From Desulfacyla sp964522045 (GTDB lineage Bacteria > Desulfobacterota > DSM-4660 > Desulfatiglandales > Desulfatiglandaceae): DNA of 12,514 bases. Each line of letters opens with the position of its first letter. Within the stretch, counting starts at the first letter, position 1. The notes below the pieces were generated by a model. That model saw nothing but the letters and a program-made list of their open reading frames with translations. It ran no database searches and was not told where the DNA came from. The stretch covers positions 1 to 12,514 of the forward strand of contig CAZFSF010000085.1 of assembly GCA_964522045.1 (NCBI GenBank). The letters run 5' to 3'. Position numbers and translations under genes: made by a program. Below are positions 1 through 6,485 of this stretch, piece after piece.

Positions 1-155
1 AGAACCTTCAAATCAGAATCAAGCACCACTAAGGGTTCACGAACCGAACCTAAGATGTTATCAAAAATGTCTATAAAGGCCTGTAACTTCCGTTTATCGT
101 ATCCTAACGCCGTCACTGTTTGTTCAAAGTCTTTAAATGATTGCTTGTTATCCAT
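1..155 (-). CDS. PAS-domain signalling protein, N-terminal fragment (cut by window edge)
   Basis: This reading frame starts at ATG 153-155 and runs off the left edge, giving 51 complete codons. An in-frame TAG lies three codons upstream, so the start cannot be further out. The protein begins MDNKQSFKDF and reaches SVREPLVVLDSDLKVL at about residues 37-52. That last segment is the typical opening strand of a PAS sensor domain, as found in histidine kinases, CheB/CheR fusions and sigma-54 regulators. The effector domain lies outside the window, so kinase, chemotaxis regulator or cyclase cannot be told apart. The gene begins 14 bp after the stop of the small cysteine protein and is probably co-transcribed with it. 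No good Shine-Dalgarno sequence is visible, which fits translational coupling. The PAS assignment is from motif recognition only. Confidence 0.75.
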   Translation of the reverse strand, partial: MDNKQSFKDFEQTVTALGYDKRKLQAFIDIFDNILGSVREPLVVLDSDLKV

Positions 156-169
156 TGGGAAAATCTACA

Positions 170-415
170 CTAAGACGATTCCATTCTTTTATCTCTGCGC
201 CCTTCTTCCCGCTTTTCAATCTCTTCGGCAAAGAGATCGAGGCGCAGAGGACAGGGAGATTGATTGTGGTCAACATATTGGCACTCAAGTTGATTGCATT
301 GTACAAACAGTTCGTGTATCGGTTTACGACTGAGGGAAGGTTTAACTTTTAAAGCAATTTTGACATCCTCAGATACAACAGTACAAAAATAGTCTTTTTC
401 CCTACGCTTTGGCAA
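170..415 (-). CDS. Small cysteine-motif protein of unknown function (TTG start preferred)
   Basis: The product is 81 residues from TTG 413-415. A longer reading from GTG 434-436 would add seven residues. TTG is preferred because the strong ribosome-binding sequence GGAAGGAGA ends 7 nt before it, and that same sequence would lie inside the longer reading. The chain is basic at the N-terminus (PKRREKD) and has a C-x4-C-x9-C cluster at residues 40, 45 and 55 (CNQLEC...SPCPL). It ends in a charged helix (LFAEEIEKREEGRR). The three cysteines suggest a bound metal or Fe-S centre or a redox role, which is inference only. It lies 117 bp beyond tsaB and 14 bp before the PAS protein on the same strand, so a signalling accessory role is possible. 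I do not recognise a named family. Codon use looks like real coding sequence. Confidence 0.65.
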   Translation of the reverse strand: MPKRREKDYFCTVVSEDVKIALKVKPSLSRKPIHELFVQCNQLECQYVDHNQSPCPLRLDLFAEEIEKREEGRRDKRMESS

Positions 416-421
416 TGGTTT

Positions 422-430
422 TCTCCTTCC
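422..430 (-). promoter_or_regulatory. Ribosome-binding site deciding the start of the cysteine-motif protein
   Basis: On the minus strand this reads GGAAGGAGA, strongly complementary to the 3' end of 16S rRNA. It sits 7 nt before TTG 413-415 and only 3 nt inside a possible GTG start at 434-436. The spacing argues for TTG. Confidence 0.6.
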
Positions 431-531
431 TTTCACGGGGATGGCGGAACATCCGTGATATCTTGATATTTACTAACGCTCATCTACCATGATCTTTCAC
501 TTCATTGAAGGTTTCGAACAACTGATGCTGC

Positions 532-1245
532 TCAAGGGGGACTCTTTGTTTTGGAAATCGGCGAAAATGGATTTGGCTGTATGTCAGGGGGGCGGAGATA
601 GACAGGGTTGAGAAGATACGGGTCATCAAGATCGCCCAAAAGGAATTTTTTAAGGGCCAATGATCCTATTGACGATGCCCTCAGATTCCAGAAGCAGGCC
701 GGGGCTAAGTGGGCAAGGGAGCCAAGTAGTTTATTTATGGCCGGTCCCTGGTTCCCATAATCATTTCCCACGAAGAGGGTCGGTTTCTGGAACAGCGAAG
801 GAAAGGCTTCAAATTTCAGGCTGTTGTCATCCCCTGATCTTATTAGCTCCCCGGTATCGTTCCATGTGAATTGAGCGGTAAAGGCCTCTCCCTTCCTGGA
901 ATGGAGAATAGGGACCACGGGTAAATCTGTATATAGGATTTGGCTCGCCATGGCTTCGAGGCTTGATATCCCGATAACAGGGACGCGAAGGGCATGGCAC
1001 AACCCTTTTGCAAGGGAGAGCCCCACCCTCAGGCCGGTAAAACTCCCCGGGCCTGTTGCAACCGAGATGCACTTTACGTCCCTGATATTGGATTTTGAGG
1101 AGTTGAGCATAAAATCGAGGGCTGGCATAAGGCCTCCAAAATGGCCTTTCCCTCCAGGCATCAGGTATTCTGTCAACAGAGTTCCGTCCTCAGCCAAAAG
1201 GGCAAGGGCAAACTGCAGGGTAGATGTGTTTATGGCCAAAATCAT
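532..1245 (-). CDS. tsaB: tRNA threonylcarbamoyladenosine biosynthesis protein TsaB
   Basis: TsaB (YeaZ) is the non-catalytic ASKHA-fold partner of TsaD. It is needed with TsaE and TsaC to form N6-threonylcarbamoyladenosine at position 37 of ANN-decoding tRNAs in the cytoplasm. The 237-residue product is a normal family length. It opens with MILAINTSTLQFALALL, the usual first strand and turn, and has the highly conserved GPGSFTGLRVG at residues 65-75 followed by a helix (LSLAKGLCHAL). An AAGGA lies about 11 nt before ATG 1243-1245. The gene starts 13 bp after the rseP stop and appears to be the last member of the housekeeping cluster. TsaD and TsaE are not in the window. The C-terminal tail (residues about 220-237) is proline and serine rich and probably flexible. 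Confidence 0.95.
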   Translation of the reverse strand: MILAINTSTLQFALALLAEDGTLLTEYLMPGGKGHFGGLMPALDFMLNSSKSNIRDVKCISVATGPGSFTGLRVGLSLAKGLCHALRVPVIGISSLEAMASQILYTDLPVVPILHSRKGEAFTAQFTWNDTGELIRSGDDNSLKFEAFPSLFQKPTLFVGNDYGNQGPAINKLLGSLAHLAPACFWNLRASSIGSLALKKFLLGDLDDPYLLNPVYLRPPDIQPNPFSPISKTKSPP

Positions 1246-1258
1246 AACTCATCAATCC

Positions 1259-2359
1259 TTATCCCAGCAGCCTTTTTATATCATTATAGACCACGAAAAC
1301 CATCAGGAGGACGAGGAGAAAAATCCCCATTTTCTGTAGAAATTCACGTTTCTTGATATTGATAGGTCTCCCAATAACAAGCTCTATCAGGAGTAAGACA
1401 ATGAAACCACCATCAAGGATCGGCACTGGCAGAAGGTTCAGGATGCCTAAGTTTATACTGATAACCGCCATGAAGGGTATCAGGTATGTCCAGTTTTCCT
1501 GAGCTAATTGGCCGGTCATCTGGCCGATAAGGATTGGTCCGCCAACAGTCTCAATCGGAATGACCCTCTGGATAAGCTTCACAACTGTCAGGCAGGTCAG
1601 CTCTATTATTTCCCAGGTCTTTCGGAACCCTTCTTTGATGGCTCCCATAGGTCCAAGATACACCTGCTCAAATTTACCGGCAGAGACAATCCCTATAAGG
1701 GACGATTTTATCTCTTCGCCAAAGATATTCTTGGTCACGGAGCTTTCCGGAACTACAGTGAGGGTTATAAGATTATCTCCTCTGTTTACTGTGACATCAA
1801 CGGGTTGTCCTGTATTTCCCTGTATGATTTCTTTGATCTGAGTCCAGTTTTCTGTTTTTTTGCCCCCGACGGATACGATGAGGTCACCTTTCAGAAAACC
1901 TGCCCTGCTGGCTGGTGAACCTTCTCTTACCTGCCCGATTTCCGGGGTCATGACATGGATCCCTGCCACAATATAAAAACTGCAGAAGATGAGCAGGGCC
2001 AGAACGAGGTTGAATATGGGTCCTGCAGCTACAATGGCGATTCGTTTACCCGCATGCTTGTTGCTGAATGATTTTTCTTTATCTTCAGGGGAGAGGGGCT
2101 TCTCCTCTTCATCGACGTTTTCTCCCAACATCTTTACGTAGCCGCCTAACGGGAGGGCGGAAATCAGATACTCTGTTTCTCCCACCTTTTTACCCACCAG
2201 TTTTGGGCCGAAACCCAATGAGAACTTCAGGACCTTTACACCAAAATATTTGGCAGCGAGAAAATGACCCAACTCATGGAAGAATATCAAGACTCCGAGA
2301 ACAACAAGAAAGGGGAGTATATAGTAAAGAAAAAAATGTATGGATTGATCTAATTGCAT
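1259..2359 (-). CDS. rseP: RIP site-2 zinc metalloprotease RseP
   Basis: RseP is an inner-membrane intramembrane protease. In the E. coli model it cuts anti-sigma factor RseA after DegS and also removes leftover signal peptides. The 366-residue protein has a first membrane helix (about 13-33) carrying the zinc motif HELGH at 28-32. The conserved GPIFN at 113-117 starts the second helix. A single PDZ domain spans about 133-207, with GSPASRAGFLKGD inside it. The third zinc ligand is in NLLPVPILDGG (308-318), and a last hydrophobic helix lies at about 344-358. E. coli RseP (about 450 residues) has two PDZ domains; this shorter one-PDZ form is common elsewhere. GGAG precedes the ATG by about 9 nt. 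It lies between dxr and tsaB. No rseA or rpoE is present, so the substrate here is unknown. Confidence 0.96.
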   Translation of the reverse strand: MQLDQSIHFFLYYILPFLVVLGVLIFFHELGHFLAAKYFGVKVLKFSLGFGPKLVGKKVGETEYLISALPLGGYVKMLGENVDEEEKPLSPEDKEKSFSNKHAGKRIAIVAAGPIFNLVLALLIFCSFYIVAGIHVMTPEIGQVREGSPASRAGFLKGDLIVSVGGKKTENWTQIKEIIQGNTGQPVDVTVNRGDNLITLTVVPESSVTKNIFGEEIKSSLIGIVSAGKFEQVYLGPMGAIKEGFRKTWEIIELTCLTVVKLIQRVIPIETVGGPILIGQMTGQLAQENWTYLIPFMAVISINLGILNLLPVPILDGGFIVLLLIELVIGRPINIKKREFLQKMGIFLLVLLMVFVVYNDIKRLLG

Positions 2360-2387
2360 TACACTTCTCCAGGTTTCAACTACTCAA

Positions 2388-2404
2388 TCCCGCCTCAGGC
2401 GGGA
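2388..2404. repeat. Short GC palindrome (TCCCGCC-TCA-GGCGGGA)
   Basis: This is a perfect 7-bp inverted repeat with a 3-nt loop in the 54-bp gap between dxr and rseP. It has no T-run on either side, so it does not look like an intrinsic terminator. Related CCCGC/GCGGG palindromes recur at 7718-7743 and 9542-9557, suggesting a dispersed REP-like family. In an operon transcript it would form a stable hairpin that could affect mRNA decay between the two genes (inference). Confidence 0.7.
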
Positions 2405-2413
2405 CTTAACAAC

Positions 2414-3568
2414 TCAACTATTCAGCCACCCCCTGGCCGTCTCCCTTGCCCACCTGTCTGCGGCAATGACCGTTTCAATGGTTTCGACAGGAGAATGGGT
2501 ATGGGAGTCCATGGTTTTCTCTATTAGATCAGGGATGTCTAAGAAACCGATTGTCCCCTTCAGGAAGGCGTCGACGGCTATTTCATTGGCTCCGTTGAGA
2601 ACGGCAGGCATGCTTCCACCCTTTGTCGCCGCCTTCAGGGCCAGACCCAAACATTTGAATCTCTTCATGTCCGGTCTTTTAAAGCTGAGCGTTCCAACTT
2701 TTTCGAGGGCTAAAGGAGTTAGGTCATTACTCATGTGTCGCGGATAGGAGAGGGCATAGGCGATTGGAACGGTCATGTCAGGAATCCCCATCTGACCTAT
2801 AAAAGACCCGTCCTTATATTCTACCATGGAATGTAAAATGCTTTGGGGATGTATCAGGATATCTATCTGATCCATTTCCAAATCAAACAACCATTTGGCC
2901 TCAATGACCTCGAGACCCTTATTCATCATGGTGGCCGAATCTATGCTGATCTTAGGACCCATACTCCAGTTGGGGTGTCTGAGCGCCTGGGTAGCGGTTA
3001 CTTCACGCATCTCATCGAGGGACAGGTCCCTGAAAGGTCCTCCTGAAGCAGTCAAGATCACCCGTTTCAGGTCTTCCTTTATGTGCCCTTTCAAAGACTG
3101 TAGAATGGCGCTGTGTTCACTATCAATCGGCAGGATAGAAACATTTCTTTTTTTTGCTTCGGCCATTACAAGCGGTCCCGCCATGACCATGGTTTCTTTA
3201 TTAGCCAAGGCGATATCCTTTCCGGCCTTAATGGCTTCATAAGTGGGGATCAGGCCTGCTGCGCCGGTCATGGCTGAAATAACAGTGTCCACACTTTTCA
3301 AGGTTGCCAGGCGTACAAATCCCTCGACGCCATGGAGGACCTCCGGAGCGCTGCCTGAGGGTAGGCGGCTTTTCAACTCGGTTGCTAAAGATTCCTCCAA
3401 GACGGCGACGGCTGCAGGTCTGAAGGTTTCTATCTGGTGTAAAAGAAGATCCTTGTTTGTGCCGGCGGAAAGGGCAACAATTTTGTATTTTTCAGGATTT
3501 GAACTAACTATCTTGAGGGCACTGACTCCGATTGACCCTGTAGAGCCTAATATGGTTAAATTTTTCAT
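2414..3568 (-). CDS. dxr: 1-deoxy-D-xylulose 5-phosphate reductoisomerase
   Basis: Dxr rearranges and reduces DXP to 2-C-methyl-D-erythritol 4-phosphate with NADPH and a divalent metal. This is the first committed step of the MEP isoprenoid pathway. From ATG 3566-3568 the product is 384 residues, a normal length. It starts MKNLTILGSTGSIG, with the Rossmann NADPH loop at residues 8-14. LANKETMVMAG lies at 121-131. PIDSEH at 147-152 gives metal ligands D149 and E151. ASGGPF is at 174-179, and NKGLEVIEA at 216-224 gives the third ligand E220. The open frame extends 31 codons upstream into cdsA, but that part is hydrophobic antisense-like sequence without homology signal, so it is excluded. The chosen start is 10 nt after the cdsA stop. 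No clear Shine-Dalgarno is present, suggesting translational coupling. Confidence 0.96.
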   Translation of the reverse strand: MKNLTILGSTGSIGVSALKIVSSNPEKYKIVALSAGTNKDLLLHQIETFRPAAVAVLEESLATELKSRLPSGSAPEVLHGVEGFVRLATLKSVDTVISAMTGAAGLIPTYEAIKAGKDIALANKETMVMAGPLVMAEAKKRNVSILPIDSEHSAILQSLKGHIKEDLKRVILTASGGPFRDLSLDEMREVTATQALRHPNWSMGPKISIDSATMMNKGLEVIEAKWLFDLEMDQIDILIHPQSILHSMVEYKDGSFIGQMGIPDMTVPIAYALSYPRHMSNDLTPLALEKVGTLSFKRPDMKRFKCLGLALKAATKGGSMPAVLNGANEIAVDAFLKGTIGFLDIPDLIEKTMDSHTHSPVETIETVIAADRWARETARGWLNS

Positions 3569-3578
3569 TTTGTCAATA

Positions 3579-4382
3579 TTACACCGTATAAAAGAAAAGA
3601 TAAACAAAAAGAACGGGGATGGCAAAGAGAAGGCCGTCGATTCTGTCAAGGATGCCCCCATGCCCTGGAAGAATATGCCCCGAATCTTTCACCCCGTGGG
3701 TCCGCTTTAACATGGATTGAGACAGGTCGCCTATCTGGCCTGCTGCGGACAACGCTATCACAAGAATCCCAATGCTTAGGTCTAAAGGATGGAGTGCGAT
3801 TAAACGGAGGAATATGGATGCGGCAATGACACTGACAATGACTCCTCCAATGGCGCCTTCCCAGGTCTTTTTGGGGCTGACAGCCTCATAAAGCTTGTGT
3901 TTTCCAAGAAGTTTTCCGCAATAAAAGGCCCCGGTGTCGCTTGCAAAGATTACGGCAAGGAGGAAAAATATCCATCCCTGTCCCCCTGGGCGTAAGTCAA
4001 TAAGTACAAGGAGCGCAAGCGGCAGTGACACGTAAATGGGTCCAAGTACCGCCTTGCCAAGCTCTTCCGTCGATTCCCGCTTGGATGAAGAATGAGCCAG
4101 CATGAATAAAGTCATGGGGACGAGGGCCCACAGCAGAATGATGACCGGAACTAACAAAATCTGTCTTATGTATAGGACAGCAAACAGCAGAAACGTCAAG
4201 AAATAGTTTGTCCAAGAGACGAAGCGAGGCAGGCGGGCTGCAGTTATGCCATAAAATTCCATGAGACCTGCCAAAGAAGCCGCACAAAGCACAGAATAGA
4301 ACAGCCACCTTGGTCCAAAGCCTACAAGAAAGATCAATATCGGTATGGCGATTATGGCTGTTAGCCATCGTTTCAGATGCAT
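3579..4382 (-). CDS. cdsA: Phosphatidate cytidylyltransferase
   Basis: CdsA makes CDP-diacylglycerol from phosphatidate and CTP at the inner membrane, the branch-point precursor of all phospholipids. The 267-residue protein is strongly hydrophobic, with about seven to eight membrane segments. It contains the full family signature at about 223-249 (SxxLKR, then KDSG, then HGGILDRID), including the metal-binding aspartates. ASDTGAFYCGKLLGKHK at 147-163 and SPKKTWEG at 169-176 are further conserved blocks. ATG 4380-4382 is the first possible start because an in-frame TGA lies four codons upstream. GGAGGG is visible but only 2-3 nt before the ATG, closer than ideal. The gene lies between uppS and dxr, the usual order, joining lipid and isoprenoid functions. 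Confidence 0.96.
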   Translation of the reverse strand: MHLKRWLTAIIAIPILIFLVGFGPRWLFYSVLCAASLAGLMEFYGITAARLPRFVSWTNYFLTFLLFAVLYIRQILLVPVIILLWALVPMTLFMLAHSSSKRESTEELGKAVLGPIYVSLPLALLVLIDLRPGGQGWIFFLLAVIFASDTGAFYCGKLLGKHKLYEAVSPKKTWEGAIGGVIVSVIAASIFLRLIALHPLDLSIGILVIALSAAGQIGDLSQSMLKRTHGVKDSGHILPGHGGILDRIDGLLFAIPVLFVYLFFYTV

Positions 4383-4394
4383 ATCCCTCCATCA

Positions 4395-4411
4395 GAGCTA
4401 TTTTATAGCTC
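4395..4411. other. Perfect inverted repeat / hairpin between uppS and cdsA
   Basis: GAGCTAT, 3 nt, then ATAGCTC forms a perfect 7-bp stem 12 nt before the cdsA start codon, just upstream of its GGAGGG. There is no downstream T-run, so a terminator is unlikely. By position it could limit access to the cdsA ribosome-binding site or be an RNA processing site (inference). Confidence 0.55.
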
Positions 4412-4446
4412 CTCACTTCTTACCCCCTACTGCCTACTCCTTACTT
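4412..4446 (-). repeat. Degenerate heptad repeat tract running into the end of uppS
   Basis: Read on the minus strand there are five consecutive 7-nt units: AAGTAAG, GAGTAGG, CAGTAGG, GGGTAAG, AAGTGAG. The UppS stop codon (TAG, 4434-4436) and its last codons lie inside the tract. The same heptad family appears at the right edge of the window (12493-12513, CAGTAGG GAGTAGG CAGTAAG), also just after a stop codon and in the same orientation relative to the gene. Confidence 0.75.
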
Positions 4447-5168
4447 TCTGCCTCCCTTGCCCCAAACCTCCTATCCCTCATCTGATAATCCCTGAGGGCC
4501 TTTACGTATTCATTTTCCCCAAAATCGGGCCACAGGGTTGGCGTGATATAAATCTCACTGTATGAAATCTGCCAGAGAAGGAAGTTGCTGATACGGTATT
4601 CCCCGCTGGTTCTTATTAGCAGATCAGGGTCGGGCATTCCTGATGTATAGAGGGAGTTTGAGACAAGTCTTTCGGTTATATCGCTGGCAGAGATCCTGTT
4701 TTCTTCTATTTGACTGACAATCTTTAGAATGGCGTCTAAGATTTCCTGTCTGCCCCCATAGCTGAGGGCCAATGTCAGTGTCATAATACTGTTAGAAGAG
4801 GTCTTCTCGATAGTGTCCTGAAGGATTTGTCTGGTACTTTTTGGAAGCCTTGCGGTCCTGCCAATTGTTTTTAGTTGTATCCCATTTTCCTGCATCTCCT
4901 TCAGCTCGTTTTTCAAGAATCGATTCAGCAGTTTCATAAGCGCCTGGACTTCATGGGCAGGCCTTTTCCAGTTTTCCTCGGAAAAGGCATAGAGTGTAAG
5001 CCATCGAATACCGATTTCGCGGCTGAACGTCACAATTTCCCTGACAGTGTCGGCTCCTTTTTGATGTCCACGTATGCGGTTGAGGCCTTTCCTTTTTGCC
5101 CACCTTCCGTTGCCGTCCATGATAATGGCCACGTGCTCAGGTAGTTGTTTGGGGTCAATATGAATCAT
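4434..5168 (-). CDS. uppS: Isoprenyl transferase (undecaprenyl diphosphate synthase, cis-prenyltransferase)
   Basis: UppS condenses isopentenyl diphosphate units onto farnesyl diphosphate in cis, giving the C55 lipid carrier for peptidoglycan and O-antigen. The 244-residue protein has the family opening HVAIIMDGNGRWA at 12-24, with catalytic D18 and the phosphate-binding GNGR. GHQKGAD is at 34-40, LTLYAFSEENWKRP at 57-70, and the signature DLLIRTSGEYRISNFLLWQ at 182-200, followed by SEIYITPTLWPDF. The last residues after RRFG (AREAESKE) are encoded by heptad-repeat DNA and are probably not ancestral. The gene begins 61 bp after frr with no visible Shine-Dalgarno before ATG. Its place beside dxr and cdsA groups isoprenoid and envelope lipid genes. 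Product chain length cannot be told from sequence. Confidence 0.96.
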   Translation of the reverse strand: MIHIDPKQLPEHVAIIMDGNGRWAKRKGLNRIRGHQKGADTVREIVTFSREIGIRWLTLYAFSEENWKRPAHEVQALMKLLNRFLKNELKEMQENGIQLKTIGRTARLPKSTRQILQDTIEKTSSNSIMTLTLALSYGGRQEILDAILKIVSQIEENRISASDITERLVSNSLYTSGMPDPDLLIRTSGEYRISNFLLWQISYSEIYITPTLWPDFGENEYVKALRDYQMRDRRFGAREAESKE

Positions 5169-5200
5169 CTAATTATTGAATGCTGCTTTGAAGAATTTGT

Positions 5201-5225
5201 AAAGAGTAGAGGGATAGTGGGGTGG
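5201..5225. repeat. Purine-rich degenerate tract between frr and uppS
   Basis: The plus strand reads AGAGTAGAGGGATAGTGGGG in the 61-bp frr-uppS gap. It resembles the GTAGG heptad tracts at 4412-4446 and 12493-12513 but is more decayed, and its purine-rich strand is opposite to the one at 4412-4446. Assignment to the same repeat class is tentative. Confidence 0.35.
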
Positions 5226-5229
5226 AAGA

Positions 5230-5787
5230 TTAAAATTCCATGATCTCCTTTTCTTTCCGGGAGTTTATCTCATCTATTTTCTTAATAAAATCATCTGTTA
5301 TTTTTTGCACTTCGTCCTGTGATTTGTAAAGCTCATCTTCCGAGATCTCTTTTTCGGTCTTCAACTCCTTGAACATTTCATTGGCTTCTCGTCTGAGATT
5401 GCGTATCGATATTTTACTGTCCTCGGCCATTTTTTTTGCTAATTTTGCTAACTCCTTTCTCCTTTCCTCTGTCAACGGGGGGATTGAGATCCTGATGATT
5501 TTGCCGTCATTTATGGGGGTCAGTCCCAATTCAGATTTGAGAATCCCTTTTTCAATATCGCCGATAATGGATTGGTCCCAAGGTTGAATGGTAATGAGGC
5601 GACTCTCCGGGACAGACATAGAGGCGACCTGTTCAAGAGGCATTTGGCTGTCATAACATGCTACCATGATCCCCTCTAAAAGGGCAGTGGAGGCCCGCCC
5701 CGTCCGGATTCTCTTAAATTCCTTTTCAAGGGCCTCGGCAGACTTGGTCATTTTTTTGCGCAGTTCTGAAAGAATCTCGTCCTTCAT
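5230..5787 (-). CDS. frr: Ribosome recycling factor
   Basis: RRF works with EF-G to split post-termination ribosomes in the cytoplasm. The 185 residues match the standard length. The mostly helical chain carries FKRIRTGRAS at 24-33, the domain II beta segment with PLEQVASMSVPESRLITIQPW at about 50-70, and the conserved PPLTEERRKEL at about 103-113, followed by the long charged C-terminal helix. AGGAGA lies about 6 nt before ATG 5785-5787. The start overlaps the tsf stop by 4 bases (ATGA), so translation is probably coupled to EF-Ts. In most bacteria pyrH sits between tsf and frr; here there is no room for it. Confidence 0.97.
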   Translation of the reverse strand: MKDEILSELRKKMTKSAEALEKEFKRIRTGRASTALLEGIMVACYDSQMPLEQVASMSVPESRLITIQPWDQSIIGDIEKGILKSELGLTPINDGKIIRISIPPLTEERRKELAKLAKKMAEDSKISIRNLRREANEMFKELKTEKEISEDELYKSQDEVQKITDDFIKKIDEINSRKEKEIMEF

Positions 5788-6395
5788 TGTGTCTCTCCTA
5801 ACTGAAACCTGACAAAACGCCTGACTACAATATTCTCTCCTGTCTTTGCTATCAATTCATTCAATAGACTCTGGATTGTGATGTCAGGATTTTTCACAAA
5901 AGGCTGTTCCAAAAGACATGCCTCAGAAAAGAACTTGTTGAGCTTTCCTTCCACGATTTTTTCAATTACCTTTTCAGGTTTTCCTGATGATTTGGCCTGC
6001 GATGCATAGATCTCTTTCTCTTTTTCTAAGATATCTTCCGGCACTTTTTCTCGATCGATTGCCACCGGGTTTGTTGCTGCAACCTGTATTGCAATGTCTC
6101 TTACAAAACTCGTGAAATCATCAGTCTTCCCGGTAAAGTCTGTTTCGCAGTTTGCCTCAACCAGGACTCCGATTTTGCCTCCTGCATGGATATAGGACTG
6201 CACCTGACCTTGGGAAGTAGTTCGACCGCCCCGCTTCTTGGCTGTTGCGATCCCCTTTTTCCTTAGATAATCAATAGCCTTGCTTATGTCTCCATCGCAT
6301 TCCAGGAGCGCTGCCTTGCAGTCCATTATTCCAACGCCGGTCTTTTCTCTGAGCTCTTTAATTATTGAAGTCGATATTGTCAATTTTACCCCCAT
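5784..6395 (-). CDS. tsf: Elongation factor Ts
   Basis: EF-Ts is the guanine nucleotide exchange factor that regenerates EF-Tu-GTP. The 203-residue product is the short form of the family (E. coli has 283). It has a UBA-like N-terminal domain with the signature LREKTGVGIMDCKAAL at 15-30 and one core subdomain containing ANCETDF at 81-87, the EF-Tu contact region. Two starts are plausible: ATG 6393-6395, used here, which has only AT-rich repeat DNA upstream, or TTG 6381-6383, preceded by GGGGG and giving MTISTSIIKELRE, closer to the usual family N-terminus. The gene follows rpsB by 90 bp and overlaps frr by 4 bases. In E. coli rpsB and tsf are co-transcribed and controlled by S2. Confidence 0.96.
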   Translation of the reverse strand: MGVKLTISTSIIKELREKTGVGIMDCKAALLECDGDISKAIDYLRKKGIATAKKRGGRTTSQGQVQSYIHAGGKIGVLVEANCETDFTGKTDDFTSFVRDIAIQVAATNPVAIDREKVPEDILEKEKEIYASQAKSSGKPEKVIEKIVEGKLNKFFSEACLLEQPFVKNPDITIQSLLNELIAKTGENIVVRRFVRFQLGETQ

Positions 6396-6402
6396 TGGAT
6401 TG

Positions 6403-6430
6403 TTGATTTATGATTGTTAATTTATGATTG
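6403..6430. repeat. Tandem 14-nt repeat (two units)
   Basis: TTGATTTATGATTG is followed directly by TTAATTTATGATTG, a 13/14 match with an inner 7-nt rhythm. It lies 8 bp before the tsf ATG, occupying the place where a ribosome-binding site would be expected for that start. Confidence 0.75.
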
Positions 6431-6439
6431 GGATGCTCT

Positions 6440-6462
6440 GACTACGAGTTGATCCCTCAGTC
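6440..6462 (-). other. rpsB-tsf intergenic hairpin
   Basis: On the minus strand GACTGAG pairs with CTC-GT-AGTC around a 7-nt loop, giving a 7-bp stem with a 2-nt bulge. It lies 24 bp after the rpsB stop. No T-run follows, so full termination is unlikely. In E. coli an attenuation signal is reported between rpsB and tsf, so an equivalent role is possible (inference). Confidence 0.45.
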
Positions 6463-6485
6463 TTATAACAAACCCGTAATTTTTC

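Noticed and set aside
55..333. Plus-strand open frame at the left edge
   Set aside because: It is antisense to the PAS protein and cysteine protein, which have better starts, spacing and recognisable motifs.
3569..3661. A 31-residue N-terminal extension of Dxr
   Set aside because: It lies inside the cdsA coding end in another frame, and family proteins begin at the NADPH-binding strand MKNLTILG.
4412..4446. CRISPR array
   Set aside because: The repeat unit is 7 nt with no spacers and no cas genes in the window.
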